DNA from: Petunia secreta
Lineage: Eukaryota > Streptophyta > Magnoliopsida > Solanales > Solanaceae
Length of the DNA stretch: 64,000 nucleotides
Assembly (NCBI GenBank): GCA_029990175.1
Contig: JARKIP010000017.1
Coordinates: forward strand, 10,682,001-10,746,000
Direction: 5' to 3'
The translations under genes and the position numbers were made by a program. The number at the start of each line of letters is the position of its first letter. Position 1 is the first letter of the stretch. Below the pieces are notes generated by a model. It was not told where the DNA came from. It searched no databases and saw nothing but the letters and a program-made list of their open reading frames with translations. Below, piece after piece: positions 10,385-23,288 of this stretch.

Positions 10385-13300
10385 TCATGGGTCCCTCAAA
10401 GTAATGGAGGTACGATGATTCACCGAACCTCCCCAATAATGCTTCACCCTTTGGCCATTCACCAAGAACGTCTTCTCTGAATCGGGGGCTCTCAATTCAA
10501 CCGCTCCATGTGCAGTAACACGAACTACTTCAAACGGCCTCGACCATCTAGACTTCAACTTGCCCGGAAATAACTTCAACCTCGAGTTAAACAACAACAC
10601 CAGCTGCCCGGGCTCAAATTGACGACGCTCAATTTGCTTGTCATGCCACTTCTTTGTCCGTTCCTTATACAATTTTGTATTTTCGTAAGCATGGAAACGG
10701 AACTCTTCAAGCTCATGCAATTGAAGCATTCTCTTCTCACCCGCCAAGGCCATATCAAGGTTGAGCTTTTGAATTGCCCAATATGCCTTATGCTCTAGCT
10801 CAACGGGTAAGTGACAGGCCCTACCATAAACAAGCCTATATGGAGAGGTTCCAATAGGCATTTTAAATGCAGTCCGATAGGCCCAGAGAGCATCATCTAA
10901 CTTCATAGCCCAATCGTTCCTCGAGGCATTCACAGTCTTCTCAAGGATTTGCTTGATTTCTCTATTAGATACTTCCACTTGGCCACTAGTTTGGGGATGA
11001 TAAGCAGTTGCCACCTTGTGGCGAACCCCATACTTAGCCAATAATTTATTGAACAACCGGTTGCAAAAATGCATACCTTCATCACTGATTATAGCCCGCG
11101 GTGTCCCAAAACGAGTGAAAATATTTTTCTTCAAAAATTTCACCACTACACTCGCATCATTTGTTGGAAGTGAAACCGCCTCCACCCATTTAGACACATA
11201 TTCAACAGCCACAAGAATGTATTTATGGCCCATGGAAGGTGGGAACGGATCCATAAAGTCAATCCCACAATCAAACAGCTCAATCTCGAGAACAAGGGTT
11301 CAAAGGCATCTCGTGACGCCTAGAAATAGTACCCATTCTTTGGCAACGATCACACTGCTTCACCAAAGCATGAGCATCTTTAAATAAAGTAGGCCAAAAG
11401 AAACCAGACTGAAGTACCTTTGCAGCTGTTCGATCTCCACCAAGATGGCCACCATAAGGAGAGGAATGGCAGCTCTGTAGAATTTGCTCAACTTCTTCCC
11501 TTGGAATGCATCTCCTAGCTAATTGGTCAGGGCCTATCTTGTACAAATAAGGCTCATCCCACACATAAAATCTTCTCTCATGAAGGAGTTGGCGCCTTTG
11601 CTCAGCTGTAGCCCTAGGAGGATACACATTACTCACAATTAAGTTCCCCATATCAGCATACCATGGCACCTCGACTGCATCTAAAGCAAAAAGCTGCTCA
11701 TCAGGGAATACCTCTTTAATCTCAGGCCCTTCATCTACATGATCTCTATTCTCCAGCCTTGATAAATGATCAGCTACTTGATTCTCAGTCCCCTTGCGAT
11801 CTCGAATTTCAACGTCAAACTCTTGGAATAGGAGAACCCATCGAATTAGTCTAGGCTTGGAGTCCTTCTTCTCGAACAAATACCGGATTGCGGCATGACC
11901 AGTGCAGACAACAACACGAGTGCCAACCAAAAAAGATCTGAATTTATCAAAAACATACACTACGGCTAGCAACTCCTTCTCAGTGGTGGTATAGTTTGAT
12001 TGGGCTGCATCAAGAGTCTTGCTTGCATAATAGATGGAGTGAAAGACTCTTCCCATTCTTTGGCCGAGAATAGCCACAATAGCATTATCACTCGCATCAC
12101 ACATCAATTCAAATGGCAAAGACCAGTCAGGAGCAATGATGATTGGTGCAGTCACCAACCTTTTCTTCAACTCTTCAAATGCCTTGAGACAAGCATCATT
12201 AAACTCAAATTTCACATCTTTCTCCAACAACTTACACATGGGATTAGAAATTTTGGAGAAGTCCTTTATGAAACGCCTATAGAAACCTACATGTCCCAAG
12301 AAACTACGCACCCCCTTAACAGAGATAGGTGGTGGTAATTTCTCAATAGCCTCAATCTTCACTTTATCAACCTCGGTCCCTTGCTTTGACACCTTGTGCC
12401 CAAGTACTATGCCTTCTTGAATTATAAAGTGACATTTTTCCCAATTCAGCACCAGATTTGTTTCTTCACAACATCTAGATTTTTCAAGCAATCACCAAAG
12501 GAATCACCAACCATTGAGAAATCATCCATGAACACCTCTACAAATTTTTCCACCATGTCAGTGAAAATAGCCATCATGCACCGCTGAAAAGTCCCCGAGG
12601 CATTACATAACCCAAACGGCATCCTCCTAAATGCATAGGTGCCGTATGGACAAGTAAATGTAGTCTTCTCTTGATCTTCAGGAGCTATCACAATCTTATT
12701 GTAGCCCGAACACCCATCCAAGAAACAATAATACTCATGCCCAGCAAGTCTATCCAGCATTTGATCAATAAAGGGAAGTGGGAAGTGGTCTTTTCTGGTG
12801 GCCTTGTTCAGCTTCCTATAATCAATGCAGATTCGCCACCCTGTGACTGTTCTTGTAGGAATCAACTCATTATGCTCATTCTTCACCACTGTCATGCCCC
12901 CCTTCTTTGGAACACATTGCACTGGACTCACCCACTTGCTGTCAGAGATAGGAAAAATAATACCAGCATCCAGCCACTTGATAATTTCTTTCTTCACCAC
13001 CTCCTTCATAATTGGATTTAGCCTTCTCTGCTGCTCTATAGATGGCTTATGGCCTTCTTCCAAAAGAATTTTGTGCCTGCTGAAAGAAGGACTAATCCCT
13101 CTAATATCAGCAATGGTCCAGCCAATAGCTCTCTTGCGCTCTTGCAACACCCTCAACACCTTTTCAACCTGCACATCAGATAACAAAGAAGAAAGGATCA
13201 CGGGCAAGGTATTACCCTCATCCAAATAAGCATAACGCAAATGCGCAGGTAAAGGTTTGAGTTCAAGAGTAGGAGCCTTCTCAATAGACGGTTTAGCAGG

Positions 13301-13783
13301 AGTTAAGGTCAACGGTCTATCAAGCTCCTCAAATTTCTTCCACCCTAGGATGAATTTATTCTGCATATTAAGAATCTCCAAATATTCTTCAGTGTCATCA
13401 TCCTTCAGGATATCGTCATCATCACATAAGAGTGCCCTCTCAAGAGAATCAACATTATAGGCCAAGAACGACCTCTCATCAGCGGTCAACTCATCATCCA
13501 CCACTTTTACCATGGACAACTCTTCATAATGGGAAGGAAGCTGGGTAGCTCTGAACACATTGAACACAGCTTCTTCCCCATTGACCTTCATAATCATCTT
13601 TCCAGCTCTGACTCTAATGACAGCATCATCAGTAGCCAAAAATCCTCTTCCTAATATGAGAGGAACCTAAGGATCAGTTTCATAGTCAAGAATAATGAAA
13701 TCGACAGGCAATATAAACTGACCCACTTGTACAAGCACATCCTCAATAATCCTCTCGGGGCATGTCAAAGATCTATCAGCCAG
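10385..13783 (-). pseudogene. Athila pol: protease C-terminus, RT, RNase H, integrase (broken)
   Basis: The RT segment (13639-12446) has the FMDDFS active site. RNase H with its CDASD motif and the HHCC integrase finger follow in a second frame (12491-11280). The integrase core has its first aspartate in a DFMDPFPP segment, then ISDEG and GQVEVSNRE, and runs in a third frame to 10385. The breaks are an in-frame TAG near 13669 in the protease region, a frameshift near 12450-12490 just after the RT active site, and a frameshift near 11285-11295 between the HHCC finger and the core. The domains are otherwise well conserved, so decay is moderate. It would have produced the replication and integration enzymes of the element. 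Confidence 0.85.
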
Positions 13784-15685
13784 TTACAGAGTCACAGTAG
13801 TTGGTCGTGGTTCACCCAGGCCTAGCTTCCTGAAAAGTGATGAAGGCATTAAATTCACACTACCACCCAAATCACACAAAGCTCGTCCAACCTCATATTC
13901 CCCAATTTTCAAGGGAATCATAAAACTGCCAGGATCCTTCAATTTCTGAGGAAGCTTGCTTCTAACTCTAGAACTACACTCCTCAGTGAGTGCAACTGTC
14001 TCGAATTCAGTCAGTCTTCTCTTGTTAGCAACAATATCCTTGATGTATTTAGCATATTTGGGAACATCCTGCAAAAGCTCCACCAAAGGAATATTTACCT
14101 GAATCTGACTCAAGATCTCCAAAAATTTCTTGCATGCTGCATCAACTTTCTGCTTCTGATGTCTCTGAGGGAAAGGTGGTGGCGGTCTCTCAATAGCAGG
14201 CTCGGGCTGCTTTTCTATCACTTTCTCAGCTTCTTTCTCCACCTCTCTATCAGCATTAGGCTCTAACTCACCAACATGCTTCCTTGGCTTTGGGGGACCT
14301 TCTTCTAGAGCTCTTACATTCCTCAAAGTAACTGCTTGCACAAATTCTTTAGGATTTATCTCTGTATCACTTGGCAAAGCACCCCGAGGTCTATTATTAT
14401 GTGCTCCAGCTAGCTGTCCCATTTGTCTCTCCAGATCTTTTTGAGCATTGCTCAAATCTTTTATAGTTTGTGCCTGAGCTGCTGAATCATCCATGAGTTT
14501 TTGCTGCCCTGCAAGAATTTTCCTAAGCATATCCTCAACTGAATTAGACTGCTGTGGTTGAGACTGCGACTGTGACCCCTGCTGTGGTGCATTTTGAAGA
14601 TTATTTTGGGGTCTCTCATTGCCTTGAAGATGCTCACGATTATTCCTCCAAGAAAAATTAGGGTGATTACGCCAACTGGTGTTATAGCTATTACCATATT
14701 GATTTCGATTCTGACCCTGTGACCTGTTCTGATTACCCACAAAATATACTGACTCTGGATTAGATGGACAGACGTCAGTGGCATGATCCTCTCCACAAAC
14801 CTCACAAAAGACTTGATGTTGTTGCACTGGAGCTGCTGGTTGTTGAGTCTGCGGCAGAGCTAGCTTTCTGATTTGATTGGAAATAGCATCCATTTTCGCC
14901 CTCAGCTCTGAAACTGCATCTAATTGAAGTACCCCAGCAGATTTCTGTGCAGTAGCTCTACCAACTCCCTGCCAATCAAGATTGCTCTGCGAAAACTTGT
15001 GAAGTAAATCATAGATCTGGTCAAAATTTAAGGCCAGTACTTGGCCTCCTGCAGCAGCATCTACCACGATCTTAGTGTGCGCATTCAACCCCTCAACAAA
15101 AGTGTGTGCAATAAACTCATTGGATTGGTTGTGGTCTGGACAATCTCTCAATAGAGCTTTAAATCGCTCCCAGGCTGAATACAAAGATTCTCCTTCTATC
15201 TGTCTAAAGGACATAATTTCACTCCTAAGCTGGGCTGTCTTGGCAGATGGATAAAATTTAGCCAAGAACTTCTTAACCAAATCCTCGCAAATAGTGATAG
15301 ACCCAGGCTTTTCAGCCTTTAACCATTTCCTTGCTGCCCCAATCAGTGAAAACGGGAACAACGTCAAGCGAACATAATCAGTAGGAACTCCCGATGGTGT
15401 ATAAGTATCACTAATCTCCAGGAAATTCTGAATGTGTTCCTGCGGATCTTCATGAAGTAATCCAGCATATTACCCAGTCACATGCAGCAACTGAATCATG
15501 CCGGGCTTAATCTCAAAGTGCCCGGTGATAGCGGGCTTCACAATACTTGACGCTACTCCCTCCAGGCTGGGAAGAGCAACATCTCGCACTGCTACTGCTC
15601 GTTCTTCTGCCATTCCAGTGGGTAAGGAAGCAAGTACAATTGCTAGTGCTTTTTGATCTCTCGCTTCTCTTCTTACCCTTCTCAA
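13784..15685 (-). pseudogene. Athila gag (two nonsense mutations)
   Basis: The 527-residue frame from 15367 and the 71-residue frame ending at 15470 are in the same register, separated by one in-frame TAA at 15470-15472. The conserved start region (FEIKPGMIQ) precedes it. A capsid-like domain is followed by a zinc knuckle, CEVCGEDHATDVC, and a Q/N-rich stretch. The frame ends with a TAA at 13784 inside what should be the protease (after the conserved LCDLGGSVNLMP), so gag and pol were once one frame. It encodes the structural protein of the element. The start upstream of 15685 is uncertain. Confidence 0.8.
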
Positions 15686-15844
15686 GGTCCTTTCAGGCTC
15701 GGGATCAAAATGTGCGAGTGGTTCGTCCTTTTTATTCCTTTGAATGCAAAACCTGTTGCCTGAAACAGCACAAGAAACTCAACAAAAAATTAAACCTGAA
15801 TAGATAAAAAGTAATCGTTCAAAAAGAAATCAGTCAATAATTAG

Positions 15845-15862
15845 TCCCTGGCAACGGCGCCA
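15845..15862 (-). other. Athila primer-binding site (tRNA-Asp)
   Basis: On the element strand this reads TGGCGCCGTTGCCAGGGA, which matches the tRNA-Asp-type PBS typical of Athila elements. It lies six bases from the LTR end. Confidence 0.82.
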
Positions 15863-15868
15863 AAAACT

Positions 15869-17194
15869 TGTTGCTCCCAACGCACACGCAAGTATACGTG
15901 GTCGACAAGTAATAAAGTGATAAGTAGAGTATCGTTCCCACGAGGACTATTCAGACTGACACTTAACAAATAATTTCTAACAACTATTCAGGGATCTTTT
16001 CCAATAGTGAGAGTTTTAGTAACTAAATAGCAGTAATTAAAATGATGGAAGTTTAGTCAAACAATGGTGCAAACTTTGGTTGTTAACAATATTTAGGAGA
16101 CGGTCCAGGGTCAGAGTTACGAACAATCCAGTTGAGTTTTCCAATTGATTCCACTTCTTAAATCCCGGGTTACTAACTAACAGAGTAAATGTACCCCGTG
16201 AAAATCTTTCGATTCTTCACGGTCTATAGAGGCTACTTCGATCCCTATATGTCTATGGGTTGAATCACGTGCACGCATTAACGAATTCTGTAATTAGTTA
16301 AACTAGGCGAGCAAGTATATGTTTATCCTACTCACAAATTGTTTCCCCGATGCCCGAGTTCACAAACTAGTCCTACTCTTTCATATTACGTAATTAAATT
16401 TCCTCTTTCGAGTTCAATCTAAAAACCATAGATAATACATAATTATCGAGCTCTAACAATTAAGCAAGTGAAATCAAGAAAGAATAAGCAACCCGTTATG
16501 GGATTCAATTAATGGGAATCAATCTTCAAACATCAACTTTCATGAAATACTCTAACCCTAGAACGTAAGAATTAGCCACGCATATTCAAAATCACAAGGC
16601 GATGAATTGATGAAATAATGATGTAAATGATTAAATAGATGAAAGATTAGGAATAAACCCTTGTTCAATGAAGTATGGTGCTCTCAAATTGCTCCAAAGT
16701 CTGAACTCAAGAGTATTTATAGGGTTTAAAAAGGCCTAGTAATAAGTTACACCTAAGCTAGATGAAATAGGAAGTCCAAAAACGCTCCAGGGGCGATATA
16801 ACTGGCGCCCCGTGCCCCCGAACGCGCTGAAACAAGCAGAACCCGTCGAAATCCGGGGGCCTTGGCCAAGCCCCGCGCTGGGAAAAGCGCCAGAAGCTGA
16901 GCACTTTGGGAGGCGCGCCGCATGGCTTACCGCGCCAGGGAAAATCCTGCTCCTCCTAGCTCCGCAGCACGTATCGTGTCATGCCTTCAGGTGCTCGATC
17001 CAATCCTCAATCAAAATCCAATCTTTTCTTGCTCGATCATGCTCTTTAATGCTCCAATCGCACTTCATAACGACCTACACACATGCGACACAATATCAGT
17101 GCAAAATCACATTCATAAACTAGAAAACGGGCGAATAAAATGCTTAAACGTGAGGAAATATTAAGGAAATATAGGCATAAAATGCCAAACATCA
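15869..17194 (-). repeat. 5' LTR of minus-strand Athila element
   Basis: This is 1326 bp, reading TGATGTTTGGC to GGGAGCAACA on the minus strand. It shares both ends and most of its body, in opposite orientation, with the split LTR at 736-9445. It contains a GC-rich block with GGCGCC palindromes (about 16785-16930). Confidence 0.82.
16713..16724 (-). promoter_or_regulatory. TATA box of Athila 5' LTR
   Basis: On the minus strand this reads CCTATAAATAC. The plus-strand Athila LTR lacks the surrounding segment of about 200 bp. Confidence 0.6.
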
Positions 17195-18085
17195 CTTATG
17201 AAAAGCTATAAAAAGGGAAATGAATTTCTAGATTCACAGATTTATCGACATCAAGTTCGTAAAAAGAACCAAATTCTTCTTGGTGATTATTTATGATAAA
17301 AAAAATGTAATTATGAAAACTCCTTTGACTTATTTAGACCCTTCTGAAAAATCTACATTACATACTCTTTTTCTACGAGAGACAGAACCCTACGCTATTC
17401 TCGAACCCTCTGTCGAGCTCTACCCTGCCCACATTTCCTTGTGTTTTGAAGAGGAAAAAAAAATCTAACAGAGAGAGATGGGACCATGAACGAATGAAAG
17501 GAATCACTGCACAAGAATAGAGCCCTTTTTCTTCATTCACTTGGTCTTACCTCAATCAGGAAGATTGGGTGGGTAGATCGCTCGCTCTTTCCTTCTACTT
17601 TGGACTTACATTCAGCTTGCCTTCCGTGGAGGTAACAGACCGTGCCACTATTATACCTCCCTCCCCTTACTCGTCAATTCACTATGTAAGTTGCTTTAGC
17701 TGCTCCTTCTGTAATAGGCTGCTGCTTGATCTATATCATTAACTGCAGAATCCCCATGAGTGTACTTAGCCATTTCTTCCGGTGGAGCTTTGAACATTGA
17801 AGAAGAGATAATTAGAAAGGCCGAGCCTTCTAGTCCGAAGCGATCTTGTACGACTTGGAACCTATGGAGATTCATCACTAGTGTGAATTTCTTGTAAGGT
17901 TCGAGTTTCACTTTCTCCCTTTGGATAATTAAATTCATGTTGTGAATCGTTTATCCAATTCTTTCTTGTATTTCTTGCCTTCCTCGTCTTGAATCTCTCG
18001 ATATCTTTTAGATATCTCGTATCTTGTTTTATCGCTTCCGCATGTTTGTATCGTATTTATCTTCCGCGCATTTTCCATTGCATCA
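17195..18085. other. Unassigned island, not recognisable as retroelement
   Basis: About 890 bp lies between the Athila 5' LTR and the truncated LTR of CRM-2. I recognise no domain. Two minus-strand frames are notable: 17696-17938 (80 residues) and the part of 17935-18129 outside the LTR, whose stop overlaps the next ATG as ATGA. The base style (mixed composition, no repeats, short pyrimidine runs) recalls plant mitochondrial intergenic DNA, so a nuclear insert of organelle DNA is possible, but I cannot confirm it. It was the target of the Athila insertion. Confidence 0.35.
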
Positions 18086-18475
18086 AATAGCCCCGAGGGT
18101 AAACTAGGAAAATGATCACAGACGACCAATTAAATAAGGCAACGTAGGGCCAAAGTAAGTAATGTGCTCGGGCGCTCTTGACTTATGTTCGGTCACTCAG
18201 CCTCAACACAGTGAAAACAGACGCTCTCTTATTTGTAGCACTTTGGTCGCTTCAAAGCTGAGGCGTCAATGATCAGCATTCGGTCACTTCCAGCCTCGGG
18301 ATCAAGCTTGAAAATGTAGCTTTCATATCTCAAGCTCGACCACTCAGCCTTCGAACAGTTTCTTCATCCCGCCCACGCCAGCTTAATATGCACATCATGC
18401 AGGAGCTTGGCTTGACTTCGTGTGGCCGGCCTCGATGGATTAAACACTTGATCAGCACAAGCACGGGCTTCATCA
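18086..18475 (-). repeat. Truncated 3' LTR of CRM-2
   Basis: It aligns with the inner part of 24503-25252 from about AATAGCCCC to the terminal CATCA. The outer half is missing and replaced by the unassigned island. Confidence 0.72.
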
Positions 18476-21400
18476 TCCTCCCTTTTTGAGAAGATTTCAT
18501 CCTCGAAATTGAGCCTTCTTCAGTCTCTGGTGCTTGGCCTAAAAAACAAGGAGTTAAGTCAGCTACATTAAAGGTGTTGGACACATTATAATCATCTGGG
18601 AGGTCGATCACATATGAATTGTTGTTGATCTTGTTCAGAACTTGAAATGGACCATTTCCTTTGGGAGCCAATTTCCTTTTTCTTAGGTTTGAAAATCTTT
18701 CCTTTTGAAGTGAACCCAAACAGTGTCTCTCTTCTTCAATTCCAACCTTTTACGCCCCTTGTTTTTCTTGGACGCCACCTTGGCATAAGCTACCTCTAGA
18801 TTTTTCTTCATTTTGGCATGGAGCTCGAGCAAAGCAGTAGCTCGGCGTGTACCTTCAAAATCAACAACAACATCTCGAGGCAATGCGGTTAGATCAAGTG
18901 GAAATAAAGGGTTAAAACCATACGCACACTCAGACGGAGCCGTTCCAATCATTCGATGCAGAGGACGGTTGTATGAAAATTCCATCACAGGCAAACGATC
19001 ATCCCAATTTCTGGCCTTACCTTTGGTCATCGCTCGAAGTACAGCTCCCAAGGTTCGGTTGACTACCTTGGTCTGTCCATCAGTCTGAGGATGGTGAGAT
19101 ATTGAGAGTAGCAATATGGTACCAAGGGCACCCCATAGTTATTTCCAAAAATGACTCAAGAATTCAGAGTCTCGGTCCCTCATAATAGTACGAGGCACAC
19201 CATGTAATTTCAACACATTAGAAAATAACAAAGTAGCTACATTTTGTGCATCATCATATTTCTTTCACGAGATAAAGTGAGCCATTTTGGAAAAATAGTC
19301 CACTACAATGAAGATGCTATCATGCCCTCCCCCTGACCTTGGTAGCCCAATTACAATACCCATGGATATATCAACCCACGGCTAATTAGGAATTGGCAAT
19401 GGAGTGTACAAACGATAGTGTTGGACGTTGATTTAGCTTTCTTGCAATCCAAACAAGTATTGCAAACCTTCTCCACATCTCATCGCAGCTTGGGCCAATG
19501 ATGCTGCTTGGTCAAGATTCCAAGAGTTTTGTCAACACCAAAGTGTCCCATCAAGCCTCCGGAGTAAGCTTCTCGAACCGAAAGCTCTCTCCACGATGAC
19601 ACAGGCACACAAACCCTACCATTCTTGAAGAGGCAGCTATCGTGCCACTGATATTTCTCAACCCTTCGTCCACTCAAGATTGCATCACGGACGCTTTTTA
19701 GCTTGGGATCATCTTCGTAAATCGACTTGATGCTTTCGAATCCCATGAGGCTCGAGGCGAGAGTGGCCGCTAAGGTAAATTTCCTTGACAGCGCATCAGC
19801 CACGAAATTATCTTTTCCCTATTTATAATGAATTACATAAGGAAAACTCTCAATGAATTCCACCCATTTGGCAGGCCTTCGGTTCAACTTCTCTTGACCT
19901 CAGAGATATTTCAAATAATCATGATCACTCTTAATAAAAAACTCTCTCAAACGAGGCAATACAACTCCTTATCATACGTAGAGTAATTCAAGGTTGCACT
20001 CTTAATCATTTCGCTGAAGTAAGCGATCAGCTTCCCTTCTTGCATAACCACTCCTCCGAACCAAACCCGGACGCATCACATTCAACCTTGAATGCTTTGC
20101 CAAAGTCTGGGAGTTGCAAAAACAGAGCAGAGCTAAGCCTCCATTTCAACTCTTGGGAATCCCTCTCTTGGGACTCTCCCCACACAAACAGATGGTCTTT
20201 CTTTACCAGCTCGGTTAAGGAAGCTGCCACGATGCTAAAGTCACGGACAAACCTCCTATAAAAACTAGCTAACCCATGGAAACTATGGACTTGAGTCATC
20301 AACGTTGGGGTCAGCCAATTTTTAATTGCTTCGACTTTGGACTCATCGACTTCAACACCACTAGCACTCACAACAAATCAAAGAAATATTACATGCTCAA
20401 CACAAAAGGCACATTTATTGAAGGTAGCATACAACTTCTTGCTTCTAATTGTATCAAGTACAAGCCTTAAGTGTTCAACATGTTCATCCACAGATTTATT
20501 ATAAACAAGTATGTCATCGAAATACACAAGACCAAACTTATTTATAAACGGTTTAAGCACATGGTTCATCAATGTCATGAAAGTGCTCCGGGCATTAGAG
20601 AGGCCAAATGGAATCACAAAACATTCATAGAGACCAATTATTGTCTTGAATGCAGTTTTCCACTCTTCACCTGGTTTCATTTGGATTTGGTGGTAACGGG
20701 ACCTAAGGTCAATCTTTGAAAAGCAAGAAGAATACTCAATTCATCGAGCATGTCATCTAATCGCGGAATAGGATGACGATACTTTACCATAATTTTGTTG
20801 ACTGCCCAACAATCAACACACAGTCGCCATCTTCCATATTTCTTTGGGATAAGTATAACAGGAACTGTGCACAGGCTCAAGCCCGCTCGAGCCGGTCATT
20901 TGTTTAGCAATTCATCCACCTGTCATTATAGCTCTTTTGTGTCTTCACGATTACACCGATAGGCAGGCTTGTTGGGGCTTTAAGAGCCCGGGACGAAGTC
21001 AATTTGGTGCTCGATTCCTCTCAACAGAGGCAATCCACAAGCCATTTCTTCAGGGAACATGTCCTTGAAGTCCTGCAAAAATACTTTGAATAGCACTAGG
21101 TAAATGGTTATCATTAGTGAAATCATCACTAGAGTTCAGAATGATACCCTTGTGCACGAGGCAAATTATCAATCGACCATTGTCATTGCCTCGTAGATAC
21201 TCACCTTGCTGCATGATTGTACAAATGTTACCTACCACGGGCAGTCTTGATTTTGTGTCATCGGCCACAATTTGTGTTCCCACGGGAAACTTGGCTTTGA
21301 CCACTTCTTTCAGCTCTCCCATCAATTTATAGTCCTCACTGACTTGTTTTGGAGACAAAGGATTGAGAATGAAGCTCTCTCATCCGAGCTTAGCACTATA

Positions 21401-23288
21401 AGTGTTGGTTCGACTGTTATGGACAACAGACCTATCATGCTGCCAAGGTCGCCTAGTTAGCAATTGACAAGCTTGCATCGCGACCACATCAAAGACTAGT
21501 TCATCTTGATAGGCTCCCCATTTTGAATTTGATCAATAATTTCTTAGCAACCTTTAGCTCTCTACATTCATTCAACCATTGCAAACGGTAGGGATGAGGG
21601 TGTTTCATGGTAGGCGTCCCATTTGAGAAACCAAATTTTGGCTTGCTACATTAGCACAATACCCCGAATCGCTGATCATCAAACACACTTTCCCCCTCAC
21701 TCGACACCTCGCACAGAAGAGATTTTCTCTCTGATTTTCATCCTCCTCTTCCATGTTCATAGTGCTGAAGTTCCTACAAACCACAAGAAACATTTCCGGA
21801 TGGCTAGCTTCTGTTATCAATTTCAACTCGGTTAGTCTCCTCTCTGTTGTCCTCCTTGGTGTCACTTGCTTGCTCATGGACGGTTCCATCTTCGAGCAAA
21901 AGAATGACTTTGCGAGTCAGACACTCTTTTGCCATGTGACCATAACCCCTGCATTTATGACACTGAATATTTGAAGCACTAGGAGTATTGAATTTAACTT
22001 TACCTTCCATCTCCTTAGAGTTATTAACGGTCACTACCTTTTCGAAGGGCTTCTTCAGATTTCAGACACTGTTGGCACTTGTAGGATCCAGACTCTAGAA
22101 ATTTACCTTGATTCAAAGGATTTGAAGTGGTAACCCCTCAGTACCGATTAGCTTTTTCACCCATTTCTCAGCATCAGCGGCTGCATGGAAAACATCATCC
22201 AACATTTGGTACATGCAGTCTAAATTGAGATGACACATCTTGAGTCAATCTATTTTTGAACCGAATGATGGCTTGCTCATCATCTTCTTCCATATCAAGA
22301 GCTAATCGAATCTTTTCAAACATATCATAGTTCTTCAATGGATTTGAACCCTTGTTTCAAATCATAGAGCTTCCAAAGTTGCTCTTGTCGATATTTGGCG
22401 GTCACATACTTAGCATCACAGCTCTTTTCAACTGCACCCAACTAAGAATCTCTGCGAAGACATGTCTTCTTCTCATCCTTTTATCAAATTCCTACCAAGT
22501 ATATGCATATGCCTCGAACGAAGCAATAACATGTGCATCTTTTCTTTCCTCGATCATCTCATTTGTCTCAGAGATTCATTCAAAACGAACCTTCCAATCA
22601 AGATATTGGTTCAGATCACTAGTTCCTCTAAAGGGTGGAAAAGTGATCTCGACACTGTTCAAGTTTGAATCTCGAGCACCTCGGATCGGTTCCGGGTACG
22701 CATCATAATATTTGTCAGTCTCAAGCTCATATTTTCTATCAACATATGCACCTCGGCCTCAACCTCGAAAGTTCCTATGGCCTTGTCGAACCTGCTTTCG
22801 TTGAACGAACGGTGGCTCAAACTTAGCTTCAGCATCAGAAAACTCTCCATTATCAACCTCTTCATCAATGACCACGACTTGTCTTTGGCGCCTTGGAAGT
22901 GATAGTCTATCACCTCAGGGAATGCCCAAGTTTTGATGTTCAACTCGGGGAATTCCCATGTTTTGTTTAGCTCAAGGAATGCCTAAGTTTTGTTGTTCAG
23001 CCTGGGGATTGGCCAAAGCTGCATTTCAAACGACCTCGTTCCTCAACCGCTGTTGGTGAGCAAGCTCAGCAAATTGCTCCGATTTCATAGAAGATGAATT
23101 TCTAGTTCCACTGCAGGACCCAGGCAAGGCCACGACACTTTCTCTTGCTCGAGGTTAGCTACTTGAGTACTTACTCCTTTTACCTCGGCACTGATGCCTT
23201 GTGTCGCAACTAAGAGGTCGGCTAACGATATCTCAGGCGCTTCAACACGCTTCTCTCTATGTCCAACCATGGTACCTGCACAAATCAA
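18330..23288 (-). pseudogene. CRM-2 gag-pol, multiply frameshifted
   Basis: Pieces of every domain of the CRM-1 polyprotein can be followed in order. Gag starts near 23288. The zinc knuckle CHKCRGYGHMAKEC is near 21930-21975, the protease (altered DSGYC) near 21660, RT with YFDD near 20520, RNase H near 20090, the HHCC finger (H-SGGLMGHF) near 19540, the integrase end near 18900 and the GNGPF module near 18655. There are at least ten frame changes or stops. As in CRM-1, the coding tail enters the 3' LTR. It cannot make a working polyprotein. Confidence 0.82.

Larger units (their letters stand above)
9446..17194 (-). mobile_element. Athila-type LTR retrotransposon, decayed, 3' end missing here
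   Basis: The minus-strand order is 5' LTR, tRNA-Asp PBS, gag, protease/RT, RNase H, integrase and 3' UTR. The integrase and RT style (FMDDFS motif, ISDEGMHF, integrase ending VNGQRVKHY) and the Asp PBS place it in Athila. The 3' LTR is not found; instead the 3' UTR ends at 9445/9446 against the LTR of an opposite-strand Athila, probably an insertion. Several stops and frameshifts make it non-functional. The bases after the 5' LTR are CTTAT, the predicted target duplication. Confidence 0.8.

Noticed and set aside
9794..10480. 228-residue plus-strand frame opposite the Athila 3' UTR
   Set aside because: It spans the GC-rich block and the end of integrase on the other strand. It has no domain and biased composition.
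736..17194. One Athila element with inverted LTRs
   Set aside because: LTRs of one element are direct repeats. The left LTR has its own polypurine tract upstream, so two elements explain it better.
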